Positions 31,714 to 42,700 of a DNA stretch of 64,000 nucleotides are shown here, one piece after another (the first letter of the stretch is position 1; each line of letters opens with the position of its first letter). This DNA is from Lenzites betulinus (lineage: Eukaryota; Basidiomycota; Agaricomycetes; Polyporales; Polyporaceae). Where the stretch lies: contig JABYQU010000008.1 in assembly GCA_022264855.1 (NCBI GenBank), positions 496,001-560,000 on the forward strand, given 5' to 3'. Both the position numbers and the translations under genes were made by a program. Below the pieces are notes generated by a model. That model saw nothing but the letters and a program-made list of their open reading frames with translations. It searched no databases and was not told the DNA's origin.

Positions 31714-34275
31714 ATGCCTCCCCAAAAGGCTTCTAAGAGCGCGAGGACAGCCAGTGCCTCTTTCTCCCGACTGAACACCCAACCGTTACATTTCCCATCG
31801 AGCTCACCTGATGAGCCACCACCCGCAAAGAAGATTAAGACGAAACCATTGATATCTGTCAGTACGCCTCATGGTTCGAGCCATGCCCGACCATGGTGAC
31901 ATTTGCAAGGATTCAGATCGCTAGACCTCCCATCTTTGACCTCGGCCCCAGTCACTCATCCACTCAATCACAAAGCTCGCAGCTCAAGGGGAAGCAGAAG
32001 CAGACTGCTGGACCTCTTCCTGTTGATTCTGCGGGTCATGATAGCCTATGGGTTGACATTTACGAGCCAACTAGCGAGGTACGTCTCCGATGGCGTATGT
32101 CGCGATATGCCCCCAACCAAATGGCACAGGAAGGGCTCGCGGTGCACAAGAAGAAGGTCCAAGATGTGCGACAATGGCTGCGTGAGGCTTCTGAGGGAGG
32201 CCCGTCCGGCAAGCTGAAGAAGTATCGGGTCTGTTTGTCTTCTCCTAAACCCTCAGTGTATTCTGATTTGACGGGTTCAGCGCATACTCGTCTTGACCGG
32301 CCCTGCGGGTACAGCCAAGACAGCTGCAATTCGCGTGCTCTCGAAAGAGCTAGGGTATGAGATCATTGAGTGGCGCAATAGTATGGACGAGCAGTTCGCT
32401 CTCGACCGCGATTCTACCTCTGGGTGGGGAAGTGTGGATTACGAAGGCCTCTCCGAGAAATTTCAAGCATTCCTTACAAGAGCATCTAGTTGTCGTCCCC
32501 TCTTCTCCCCTCAAAATCCCCTCCAGTCGTCCTCACAAACCTCTCGCTCCTCTCAGAAACCTCTGAGTTCTTCGTCAAACACCATCGCCAGCTCTTCAGC
32601 CCCGAAGCGACAGCTAATCCTTCTTGAAGATCTCCCTAACGTTCTCCACCCAGCCACTCAAATATCGTTTCACTCTGCCTTGGAGAACTTTGCTTCTTCT
32701 CCTGACGCAGGTGCTGCGCCCCTTGTGATCATAATTAGCGATGCCGGTGTGCGTGGAATGAATCCCGAAGACGACGGGCCGCGTTTCAAGCCGCGCGCGA
32801 AGGAGGCCATGGACGTGCGGAACGTCCTCCCTCCTAGTCTTCTACACTCTCCATACGTCACGCAAATCAGGTACAGTTTGCATCGCACAGCCTGGAAGGC
32901 AGACGCTAATCCGTCGATCCCGCAGCTTCAACCCTATCGCGGCAACGTACATGCGGAACGCGCTCAAGACCCTGCTCGACCGCCACTTCGCCTCGCCATC
33001 AGCGCCCGGTGTCCGACCGTCCAAGGACGTTCTTGACGTGATAGTTGAGTCGTCGAACGGCGACATCCGCAGCGCCGTCATGGCGTTGCAGTTCGCGTGC
33101 ACCGCAGACGCGTCGACGCGTAAACTGGGAAAGGGCGCAAAGAAGGTCGCGAAGGCCCAAGGGCCCTCGGCGCGTATGATGCTCGAGGCGGTGACGCGTC
33201 GCGAACAGAGTCTGGCATTGTTCCATCTGCTGGGGAAGATCATGTACAACAAACGTGAGCTTGGTGGTATGGTCTTTACAGTACACAATGGCTGACCCTG
33301 TATCCTTGGACATAGGCAAAGGCGATCCGTCATCGTCATCTGCGTCGGCGAAGGACATCCGGAAGGACCGAGAGATCGACACGGGACTGAAAGATCCCCC
33401 ACGCCTACCCCCTCACTTCAAGTCTCACGACCGAAGGACAAGCCGCGTAGACGTTGAGGTGACATTTCACCCCTTGTATATCACAGCGAGGTGCTGATAT
33501 GATTTACTCCTTCGCAGGCATTATACGCAGATACTCCGATTGACGCGTCCCTTTTATCCCTCTACATTCACCAGAACTACACGCAATACTGCACCACGGT
33601 CGAGGAGTGCGACGCGCTCATGGACATGCTCAGCTGGGCCGATGCCAGCGGCGGCGAAACTGTACGTCTCCTCCCTCTCTTTCGCTCCCCTCTCGTATCC
33701 AGCCTCTGACCCACATGTACTAGTGGTACCAAGCGAACCCACATCAGTTCCACCTCGTAGCGCTCGGGACAATACACGCGCTCCCGAGCCCCGTGCCGCG
33801 GCGGAACCAGAAGCCGTTCAAGCCCGCGTTCTTCGACGTGTTGCGTCGGACAGGTGAAGCCGAGGACGGCGTGCGCGACGTGCAGGCGTGGCTGCAGCAG
33901 GTGAGCTTCACCCCGCCCGAGAAAATCAAAGCAAACAATTGACGCCGCATGCAGAACACCGCACTCGCCCTCCCAGGCTGGAGCCAGCGCGAAGTGGCTC
34001 TACACACCGGGACGACCCTCCGCGCCCTCGACCGCACTGCGGGTACCTTGGCGATGCGTGCGCCCCCAACACATCGCCTGTTCACCACGCTCGAGTTCTC
34101 GAAGGACGACATCGACGCACCGGAGCTCGCCGAGGAGGATGACGTCGCGCCCGATCCAGAACCTGAGCCGGAGACCAAGCGCGAGGTGCGTGCGAAGGCA
34201 TACCAGAGGCCGCAAGAGGATGAGGACGAGGTGACGGGGAAGTGGTTGTCGGATGATGATATCGAGGAGTGGTAG
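31714..34275 (+). CDS. rad17: Checkpoint clamp loader RAD17/Rad24-type
   Basis: Rad17 replaces Rfc1 in an RFC-like complex that loads the 9-1-1 clamp at damaged DNA. Exon 1 (31,714-31,857) encodes a basic, Ser-rich N-terminus with the NLS-like stretch PPAKKIKTKP. Exon 2 begins at 31,917. The family signature is DSLWVDIYEPTS then GLAVHKKKVQDVRQWL. A Walker A-like loop GPAGTAKTA follows, then the Walker B-type ILLEDLPNVLHP and NGDIRSAVMALQF. Later exons encode the RFC-C-like region (LYIHQNYTQYC, ECDALMDMLSWADA) and an acidic C-terminus ending DDIEEW at 34,275. The Walker A lacks the usual second Gly (GxxGxGKT). About seven introns are short and GT-AG. Confidence 0.88.
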
Positions 34276-36706
34276 GTGGGCGTTGCGTGATGGAGGCCGC
34301 GATATTGGTGTATCATACGTGCTTAGTTCTTGGGTCCTTCACACCGGCATAATAGGTGTATTGCTCTGCTTGGACGAAACAAACGTTGGTTCGAGTGTCT
34401 CGTAGACCGGGATGGACGATCTTCTTGGTACGCTGACCTCCCTTGTTAACTTTGCTGCACGTATGCCACAAGGTGAAGCTTTGGGAGGATGTCAAACGTC
34501 GAAAGACCGTCGAATGCGTGTTGTCATGAAGTCAGAGATCTTCTGGTGTTTGTTTCTTCTTTCGTTCATTCTTTGGTCCGTTGAGTTCTATGGCGTCCAA
34601 CTACCAATCAGGTTTGTCAATCCCGTTGTGCGTCTAAAGGGTCAACGTAGGATATTTTACCCATGACCGTTGGCCACCGTCAACGCGATTGTAGCAGCCA
34701 CAGACGCATATAAGTACCCTGCAGCCCCTCACAATCGAAGACACACATCCTGCATCCCATCCTACCTCAAGCAACTACAGAGTAGCACGCTTGTCCCAAA
34801 TCCCGCTTCACCGCATGTACCCCATGCCCCATGCCCAACCACCGGTGAGTCCGACGTCCTCATACGCATGTGGGCCACGACTGATCCTAACTCTGCTCAT
34901 CAGGGCAAACGCCATCCAAACTGTCGAGTGGGCCAAAGTTCAAACATTCAAACTCAATATCTATGCCTAGATCGCCGGCGAGCTTTTCCCTGCCAGCTCG
35001 CGCGACGTCTCTCCCACCCATGACTCGGGTCGTGACCCCCAGGAGAAGCAACAGCGACGCTCCTGAGGCCCTGCCTGGAGTATGTTGCAACGGGCTTTCC
35101 CTGCCCCCAACGGTGCCCGATTGTTGGCGCGCTCTGGTATTCGTCCTAGGGCTGTGGCGTAAGCAAGCCACTATTCATTCTGCATGCAACACAACAGCTG
35201 ACGCCGACCGGTTGACCAACGGCAGGCAGCATGGTCACAGGCTTCGCTTCCGCGGCCCCTCCGAAAAGTCCTTGTAGCGAAGAACGCACCCACTTGCCCG
35301 TTCGTTGGCCGAGAACCAAGGAGCCAAAAAGCAAGCGAGGGGGGCGGAAGTCGATGCGGTTCCGGAAGCCCGCTTTGGCCAACGACGAGTAGGAGTGAGG
35401 CAGCCTGTCGAGGCGGTCTATCATGTCGTATCCCCAGGCGATAGCGACTCCTGGCGCCTTTGTAGCTGAAAGTGCCCTTCTCCTGCGGGTCCGCAGCCAG
35501 GTCGAGGGTCTGGACAGAACCGTCGCCTAGGTAGGAGGATATGTTAGGTCCTCGTCAACGGAGGGTGCGCCACAGGGCCATCAACGGAAAGCGGCCTCAA
35601 ACAACTTCAGCTTCGACTACCTGTAGGAGCTGCAGCCCGTCTTTCATTGGTATGTTTTGCTTTAGTCTCCTCGTTCGGCAGATACCTCCCGCTAAGCCTG
35701 CGCTTTCCTGTAGACCCGTCGACTTCCGAGGGTACAGCGAACAGCCCTAGTACACGCCGGCGTGTATATCGCCCCTCGTTCGCTCATTCATCTCAGCTCC
35801 CTTGCCTCCCATATCATATATCACATGGGTGATTCCTCCCCCGAACTCCGATCCGTCGCCCATAGCAGACATAGGATATGGACGATCCATACCAGTCCTA
35901 TATCTTCCTATGCCCATTCCCACGCCGTCCCGTCGCCAAATTTTACCGTCCTCCGCTCTCAGGCAGCAGCAGGTGTCAAGAACACATGCCCTAATGTCAC
36001 GTATCCGTACATAACTTTCCGCGGAATTATAGACACAAAATAATATTCTGTCCATCTCATTTAATACGTCCCATGCTTGAACTTGTGTGCCTTCAACGTG
36101 TGCTAGTGTCAGAGCTTCGAAGATTGTGTCTCAGCATAAGATCTCTTTCTCTTTGGTGGTGGGCGCTAGTCCTCCGCGCGTCGCGCTCTGACGCGCTCGT
36201 GACCGCGTTTCTGCCTTTTCGGGCGAGACTCGAGCTCCTCGTCGTGCCGCGCCGACAAACGCGATTCAATATCGGTAGTACACATATGCCGACGTTCAGT
36301 TATATCGAAAATCATAGAAAGAGCTAAGGCTACAGCTATTTCAAAGGCGATGGTACGCCAAAGTTCTTTACTACAGTTTGTGTTCGCGAAATATACGGTC
36401 TTTGGCGAATGCACAAACGCCTTCGGACACGATTTCAGAGACCTTTGACGTCTTTGCGTCTTACCTATTCAGAGGAAGCGCCTTCGCGCCGTATATATAA
36501 CCCACGGAAGCTTGATGTGTGGATCATCCAAAACAGCCACTCTCCCCCGCTTGCGTCCAGCCTCGATATCAGGTGAGCTCCTTCTACCATCTACTGCATG
36601 TGCGGGATGCTGAGACTTCAGTCAGCCGCGGACGTACCCCGCACTTCACTACATCAATTGCACATGCCACCCACACCCGCTCTGAACTACATAGTCGAGT
36701 GCGCCA
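34276..36706. other. Intergenic region with possible small transcripts
   Basis: No firm gene. A TATA-like CATATAAGTACC at about 34,708 is followed by a C-rich leader and ATG codons near 34,817-34,826. However, the nearest GT-AG join (34,850 to 34,903) does not keep a single frame into the downstream open stretch 34,963-35,277. A second TATA-like run, CCGTATATATAACC (36,490), probably belongs to the gene at 36,707. The rest shows only short motif-free frames. Confidence 0.4.
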
Positions 36707-37398
36707 ATGTTCAACTTCCCGAACCCCACCGCTGGGGAGTCGGCGCGTTCCCTACAAGATGCGTACGGCCTACCTTCTTGCCGGCCTACCTGGCCAGCAA
36801 CTGAAACCACGGAACCTCTTAATCCGCCCGAGACACTATGCGTAGTCTGGCGCAGCATCACGCCTGGAAGACACTTTGGGGAACACATTCCCCATAGCAT
36901 CCTATGCGCCAGGTGAGCCACATATCTTTTCACCGCCCGTCCTGTCGTCCAATGGCACTCACACATCGACGCCGCAGGATATTCCCTCGGCCATAGTGTT
37001 GAACCCCCCCGTATCCCATCATCGGATACACTAGCGAAGACCTCATCCAATTCAACGATGTCCCCCACGACTCGGGCGCAACGGAGATACCAGTGCCGAA
37101 CGTGTCGCTGCCACAAGGCGACTTCGGCGACCTCCCGCCACCGCAGGATCAGCCCATCGTGAGCAACGAGTGGGAGGTTGACGAGGAGTTAACCTCCGCG
37201 TTCAATGCATATGCAGACTCTGTGATGGAGCCCATTGGTATGGACGCGAGCGTCGACGAGGTCCCGCAGACCGACACGATGGACCCCTGCGCGATGTGGT
37301 ACATGCCTCCCCAACCGGGCCCGTCCTGTGATCGACCGTCCCGTGGCAGTGCACAACACGAGTGTATCCCAACCACCCAGCGGAGCAAGAAGCCATAA
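36707..37398 (+). CDS. Small acidic protein, unrecognised
   Basis: I do not recognise this product. Exon 1 starts at the ATG at 36,707 and ends CTATGCGCCAG at about 36,914. A 119-base intron with donor GTGAGC and acceptor ACTAG then joins in frame to GAAGACCTCATCC, and the reading continues to a stop at 37,396-37,398. The protein has about 190 residues and is rich in Pro, Asp, Glu and Met, with no membrane segment or Cys pattern. An earlier acceptor (GCCGCAG, about 36,978) would give a stop at once. The TATA-like run at 36,490 and the 36,560 donor suggest a 5' untranslated exon. Confidence 0.4.
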
Positions 37399-38070
37399 GA
37401 CAGATTTGCTATGTTTGTGTTACTCATGCTGTATCCCCCTCACCCTGGGTCATTATCGCTGCCGCTTAGATGACGTCCGGCCGTAGGTTGTATATGTACA
37501 TACGTGCTTCATAAAATTATGCTCGTATGGATTTATGTCTATTGTGCCGAACCACGTCTACTTCGCCTCGATCCAAACAATAACGTAGCGACCAGGTGAA
37601 AAGTCTCAGTTCTTCGGCATTTTGAGGTTGGCACATATGCAGCGAGCAAGTGGGCACGATGATGATGCTCGCTGTGGCCCCCACTCGGAAAGCTCGAGAT
37701 TTTCTTGGCACACGACATCATCCTTGAGTTTACGTTGCAATGGCACCAAAGCGCGTTGGTCATACGTTGATGCAGCTCCAGATACAACACCACAAACCAC
37801 AGACACGATGGGCGCGCCGGCGCCGTGCACCAGGCCGCACGTCATGCGCAACACAACGCTCCCGGCCGCTGGCGCTCTAGGCCTCACGAAAGCCCGTCAT
37901 TCGGCGCCCCCATGGAACCTCGCCAAGCGAACGCCATACCTCCCACAGCCCAAGCCGATGATGTCAACATCCCCAGGAGGATATAAGCCTTCTGCGTCGC
38001 GTCGTAGGGTACTCACAACACCGAACTTCACCCACCACATCCACCCACACTACCCATTTACACTACGACC
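37399..38070. other. Intergenic region, no gene seen
   Basis: A plus-strand frame of 188 codons (37,622-38,188) overlaps the next gene in another frame and shows no motif. The last 100 bases are the C/A-rich leader of the following gene, with GGATATAAGCC at about 37,979 as a probable TATA box. Confidence 0.5.
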
Positions 38071-38418
38071 ATGTCCGACTTCAGCGGCAACAACAACATG
38101 CAGGGCGGAAACTCCCAGCTCGGCGGCCAGGGCGGTCAGCAGGGCGGCGAGAAGGCCGACTGGCTCGACAAGGGCATCGAGTCCCTAGGCAACAAGGCCG
38201 GCGTGAACATCGTACGTACTTGTTCCTAGGTGTGCGTCATAGGGGCCCGCGTACTTACCACGGACAAATTCAGAGCCAGAAGAACGCTGATACCGCAGGC
38301 GACTTCGCCAACAAGGAGATGAAGCAGAAGGAGGGTGAGTACACGGCCCCACACCGTGGAAGATAGCGTTGCTGACCAGAACGTCCTATCAGGCTTCAAC
38401 CTCCCTGGTGTCCAGTGA
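38071..38418 (+). CDS. Small Gly/Gln-rich hydrophilic protein, paralog 1
   Basis: Three exons (38,071-38,211, 38,274-38,334 and 38,393-38,418) encode about 75 residues. The N-terminus is rich in Gly, Gln and Asn. The conserved half reads EKADWLDKGIESLGNKAG, NADTAGDFANKE and ends FNLPGVQ. It is strongly hydrophilic with no signal peptide. Exon borders fall at the same points as in the neighbouring paralog at 39,150. The family is not one I can name. Such small disordered hydrophilic proteins are often stress- or desiccation-related, which is only an inference here. Confidence 0.8.
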
Positions 38419-39149
38419 TCTGGAATACGAGAGTAGCATCGGAAGTTGTAGCATGAACGAACCCGGACGGTGTATAGAATCAATAGCCAATGTATAACAG
38501 TATAACTCGACCAACCTTCTTGAACCAACCTTCTCGAAACTGTCCTTGTGCGATTTCGGGCCGTGAAAGAGACGTACGCAGTGGTGCCAACAACTCCCCA
38601 GTATCTGATCTACGCAGTGCTGCAGTGCGAAAGACATATCATCCAGCCCCCAGGGCCATGACGGTCGCTGTGAACGAGCAGGTGTGAGTGGAGTCGTCCG
38701 TTCCTAGCGCCACGCCTGCGAGCGCCTGAGAATGCTTCTCAAAATGGAAGGTCTAGTGTTCGAATCATTGCGAAAGTAACGCCCTACTTCACGTTGGCTT
38801 CACCTTTCTACGACGTTTGAATATCTGTAGCACTTTATTTGAGAACTATCTCGCATGCAAAATAGTCTCAGGAATCTATCCTGCCCCCAAGGCACAGGGG
38901 AAAGGAACAATGTACGGCGGGGCGGGCGGTGCGGCGGCGGAGCGACCGCAGGGGACAATCATGGCGACGTCATGGGTAGCCACTATTCGTCCTCCCTCCT
39001 TATCCTCCCATTCACGCCGGATCTGCATGATGTCACCCTTCTCTCACCCACCTATATAACCCTCAATCGCATCGTCCCCAATCCTCACAACACCCACACC
39101 ATATCCACCACACCCCTCTCACCACCACCACTTGACCACACACTTCACG
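38419..39149. other. Spacer between the two small paralogs
   Basis: No gene seen. The last 100 bases contain CCTATATAACC (about 39,050), a TATA box for the second paralog, followed by a CA-rich leader like that of the first. A motif near 38,756 (TGTTCGAATC) resembles a tRNA T-arm, but no tRNA fold can be drawn. Confidence 0.55.
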
Positions 39150-39665
39150 ATGCAGTCCGACTCCTGGAACAACAACGCCTCCTCCACCGGCACCGAGTCC
39201 GAGTACACCCAGGGCCCCGGCGGCGGCACCCACTCCGAGGGCTTCAACCAGGGCCAGGGCCAGGGCGGCGCGTACGACGAGCTCCAAAGCGCGCAGTCCG
39301 ACGGCATGGGCGGCGGCCAGGGCGCCATGGGCTCCGGCGTCGCAGGCGGCTACGCGGGCAACGCCCAGCAGTCGCAGATGGGCTCCCAGCAGACCCAGAC
39401 TGGCGAGAAGGCCGACTGGCTCGACAAGGGTATCACCGCCATCGGCAAGAAGGCTGGCTTCAACATCGTGAGTTGTTCGTCTGCGCGTTGGCGTCGAGCG
39501 TGTGCTGATGCGCCCTTCTGTAGAGCGGCAAGAACGCGGATACCGCTGGCGACTGGATTAACAAGGAGGTCGACGAGCGCGCTGGTCAGTGAAGCTTCGT
39601 CTCGTTTGTGGACTCACGCTGACGCTATCATGTTCCCAGGCCGCAATATCCCTGGTGTGCACTAA
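39150..39665 (+). CDS. Gly/Gln/Ser-rich hydrophilic protein, paralog 2
   Basis: Three exons (39,150-39,467, 39,524-39,584 and 39,640-39,665) encode about 134 residues. The C-terminal half matches paralog 1: EKADWLDKGITAIGKKAG, then NADTAGDWINKE, then RNIPGVH. Exons 2 and 3 are the same sizes as in paralog 1 (61 and 26 bases). The N-terminal half is a longer low-complexity region (GQGQGGAYDELQSAQ). Tandem duplication with conserved structure and its own TATA box supports two real genes. The function is unknown. Confidence 0.82.
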   Translation: MQSDSWNNNASSTGTESEYTQGPGGGTHSEGFNQGQGQGGAYDELQSAQSDGMGGGQGAMGSGVAGGYAGNAQQSQMGSQQTQTGEKADWLDKGITAIGKKAGFNIVSCSSARWRRACADAPFCRAARTRIPLATGLTRRSTSALVSEASSRLWTHADAIMFPGRNIPGVH

Positions 39666-39798
39666 GCGCATCACTTCCGATTCCTTCTGCGGACACTTTC
39701 TGTACATGGACACTTTCTGTATCATAGCCACCAATAAGGCCACTGTACGATAATGTACTTCCCGCGCGCAAACATACAATTGTGAATCGCGAGTTGTA

Positions 39799-42700
39799 TC
39801 AGTCCGAGCCCTCGGAACGCAAGAGCTCGAGAGCGCGATTGAGCTGCTTCGTGAGCTCTCCGACCTATGAAATGCCATCAGCGCCATGCAAGGGACACTA
39901 CCAACGTGTAGATCACTCACATTCGCCCGAATGAACAGAGTGAAATGATCCCCCGGGACGTCCAACACCTCCATCTTCCGCCCTCCAAACACCTCCTCCC
40001 ACATCGGCACCGTCCACTCGTCCCGTCCCGCGAGAGGAAGGCGCGCGCACGGACCTCAGCCGCCTCAGCCGCCTCCCACGGCAGCGTGATGGCCGCGACC
40101 TCCCTCGCGCGCAGGTACACCGCGCGCAACGGCGCCGCCCTGAAGCGTGTCGGCGGGGTGTACGCGACCAGCGCGCGCGTCGCCGCGCGCGCCAGGTCCG
40201 CGAACAACGGCTCGGGCTCCTGGCCCTCCCGCGGCCCCACCACTGCAAGGCGCGCCGCGAGCGCGTCGACGAGCCACTCCGGCATCGGCCGCTCCGTCTG
40301 CGGCGCGGGCGCGTCGATGAGCACGAGCCCGCGCACCTGCACCCCGCGCACCAGCAGCTCGCGCGCGAGCTCGAGCGCCACGACGCCGCCGAACGACCAC
40401 CCTGTCTCGATGCGTGTTAGTGTTCAGCACCCGCCGCCGTCCTCTCCCCGCACACACGCGACGCACCTCCCAGAACACACCCGCCCTCCGCATCTCCTGC
40501 GTTCCCATTCGGAAATACCCGGCTGCACAGCGCGCCTGCGTACGCCTCCGCCATCGTGTGGACCCACCCGCCCGCAGGGGGCAAGACACGCGCGAAGTCG
40601 ACGTTCCGTATCGCCCACACGTCGCGCCCAAGCGTCCCGAGGCGCTGGTAGCCCCCCACCGTCCCGCTGCCGTCGTGCACGAGCACGAGCGGCAGCTGGC
40701 GCGCGCCCGAGGCGGGGGCATGCTGGACCTGTATGAGGTCGAAGTGTGGCATGACGTGCCCGAGGGATGGGGCGGATGTGCCGGGCCCGGACCCAGGCGT
40801 TGGCTGGGGGGTCATCATGTTCCTGGGGTGGCCCGGGGGCGTAGAGGCTGAGAGCGGTGTGCGCGCGATTGAGTCGGCGATGTCGCGCACAGTCTGGCAC
40901 GCGGTGAGGGTGTCCTCTGATATGGCGACCCCGAAGCGCGTCTTGAAGACATGCCGCGCCTCGATGGAGGAGAGCGAGTCGAGGCCGAGGCTCCCGATGT
41001 CCGCGTCGTCCGCGATGTTTGCGACTGGAATCTCGAGCACCGACGAGAGCGTCGCTTTCACCGCGTCGATGCCCACCGGCTCGGGCCCATCCCTGGGGGC
41101 TGCTTCGACTCGCGGTATCGTCGAACAGACCACGGGAGACGCAGAGGCGTTATCGACAGACGGCGCGAGGGCGCGCGACTGCTGCCCCGCCGCGGCCCTC
41201 AGCACCTTCGAAAACCCGGCCAGTGCGACCTTGCTGAACCGCACCCTCTTCAGCCGCGCGACGATCCGCTCGCACCCGTCCTGCGCGCCCAGCACGAACG
41301 CGCACACGTCCGCCGTCACCACGCCGCCCTCTTCGTGCGCCACCGCCGCGTACACGCCATACCGCACGGACGCATCCACTGACTTCGCCATCGGGAGCAG
41401 CTGGAGCGCATCCGCGCTAGTACATATGTACGCGTCGCGCCCGTTCATGCCGCGCGTGAAGTTAACGAGGAAGCCTGCGACGTGGAACAGAGTATCGACG
41501 AACACTGGACTCGTCGCGCGCGGGCCGGGGAGGTACACTTGCGGGAGCATCACGACGGCGTACGCGGTAGACGCCGCGCTGTTGACGGTGATAGTCTGGA
41601 TGGTGCGGAACGCGCCGGAGTACGCCACGACAGCGGGGAAGAGCAGCTCGTACACCGTCCGCGTGGTGAACGTCTCGGAGGGGCGTGCGTTGTCGGGGTG
41701 CAGGACCGCGCGGACCTCGCGTGCAAGCGAGGCCTGGGCGTAGGTGAACTTGTGCGAACGTGCGTGGGCAGTCGTCTTCTTGAGCGTGCCCTTGCAGTAG
41801 ACGTCTGCTTCGGTCCCATCGCGAGCCGTAGATGTCACGGTAAACGAACCGGCGGGTGAACCCGTGAGCTGAGATAACGAGACCCCGACGCGCACGCGGT
41901 CGGAACGGCTGGGAACGTAGATGAGCGGTTTTGGGTACGTGATGTCGACGAGGTCGAGGGTGTCGTCGGCGCCCCACTGCGAGTGATCCCGGAAGACCGC
42001 GACCGCAGCAGACAAGACCAGCTCCACATACACAGAGGCAGGGCAAAGGGGCATACCCGCGACCTGGTGTCCCTGGATGAGCTCCGCAAAAGCCTCGAGG
42101 GCGATTTCGGACACAGCATCGCTCCCCTTCGACTCGTTACGGGGAGCTGGAGCGCGGGGATCGAGAGGAGGGGGGCCTGATAGAGGCTTCGCGTGCGCTC
42201 TGTCATCCGCGCGCTGAGAGTTTTCCTCATACGGCACCCAGAAGCGCGTCTGCGCAAACGGATACGCCGGGAGGTCGACCAACCGCGCCCCAGGAGCCAG
42301 ATCCGCGAACACCTTCCGCCACTGCACCGGCACAGACGTGTTGTACAGCTGCGCGAGCGCCGCACAAACCGTGTCAATGCCCGGAGTGGTCCTTCGCAGC
42401 GAAGGGAGCAGAAGCGGCGTGCCCTCCTCCTGAATACCTTTGAGGAGTGGTAGAGTAGCGGGGTGGGGACCAACCTCTATGAATGCTGCCACAGAAGAGA
42501 GGCCGAGTCGCCCTACCAGGTCCGCGAGGCCTTGTTGGAACCGCGCCGGTTCGCGGCAATGGCGCGCCAGGTACCCCGTCCCGAACGCGTCAGTGTCGCC
42601 CGGACGGACCAGTGCGCCCGTGACGGTAGAGACGAACGGAAGCGTCGGCGGGTGCATAGAGACACGTCGAGACAGGTCCTCGAGATCCGCCAGAACAGGG

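Noticed and set aside
38655..38775. tRNA-like T-arm (TGTTCGAATC) after a small hairpin
   Set aside because: A T-stem of five pairs can be drawn, but no matching 5' acceptor strand, proper anticodon loop or A box is found upstream.
40065..40721. 218-codon frame antisense-shifted inside the PKS
   Set aside because: It is a shadow of the ACP-TE coding region in another frame.
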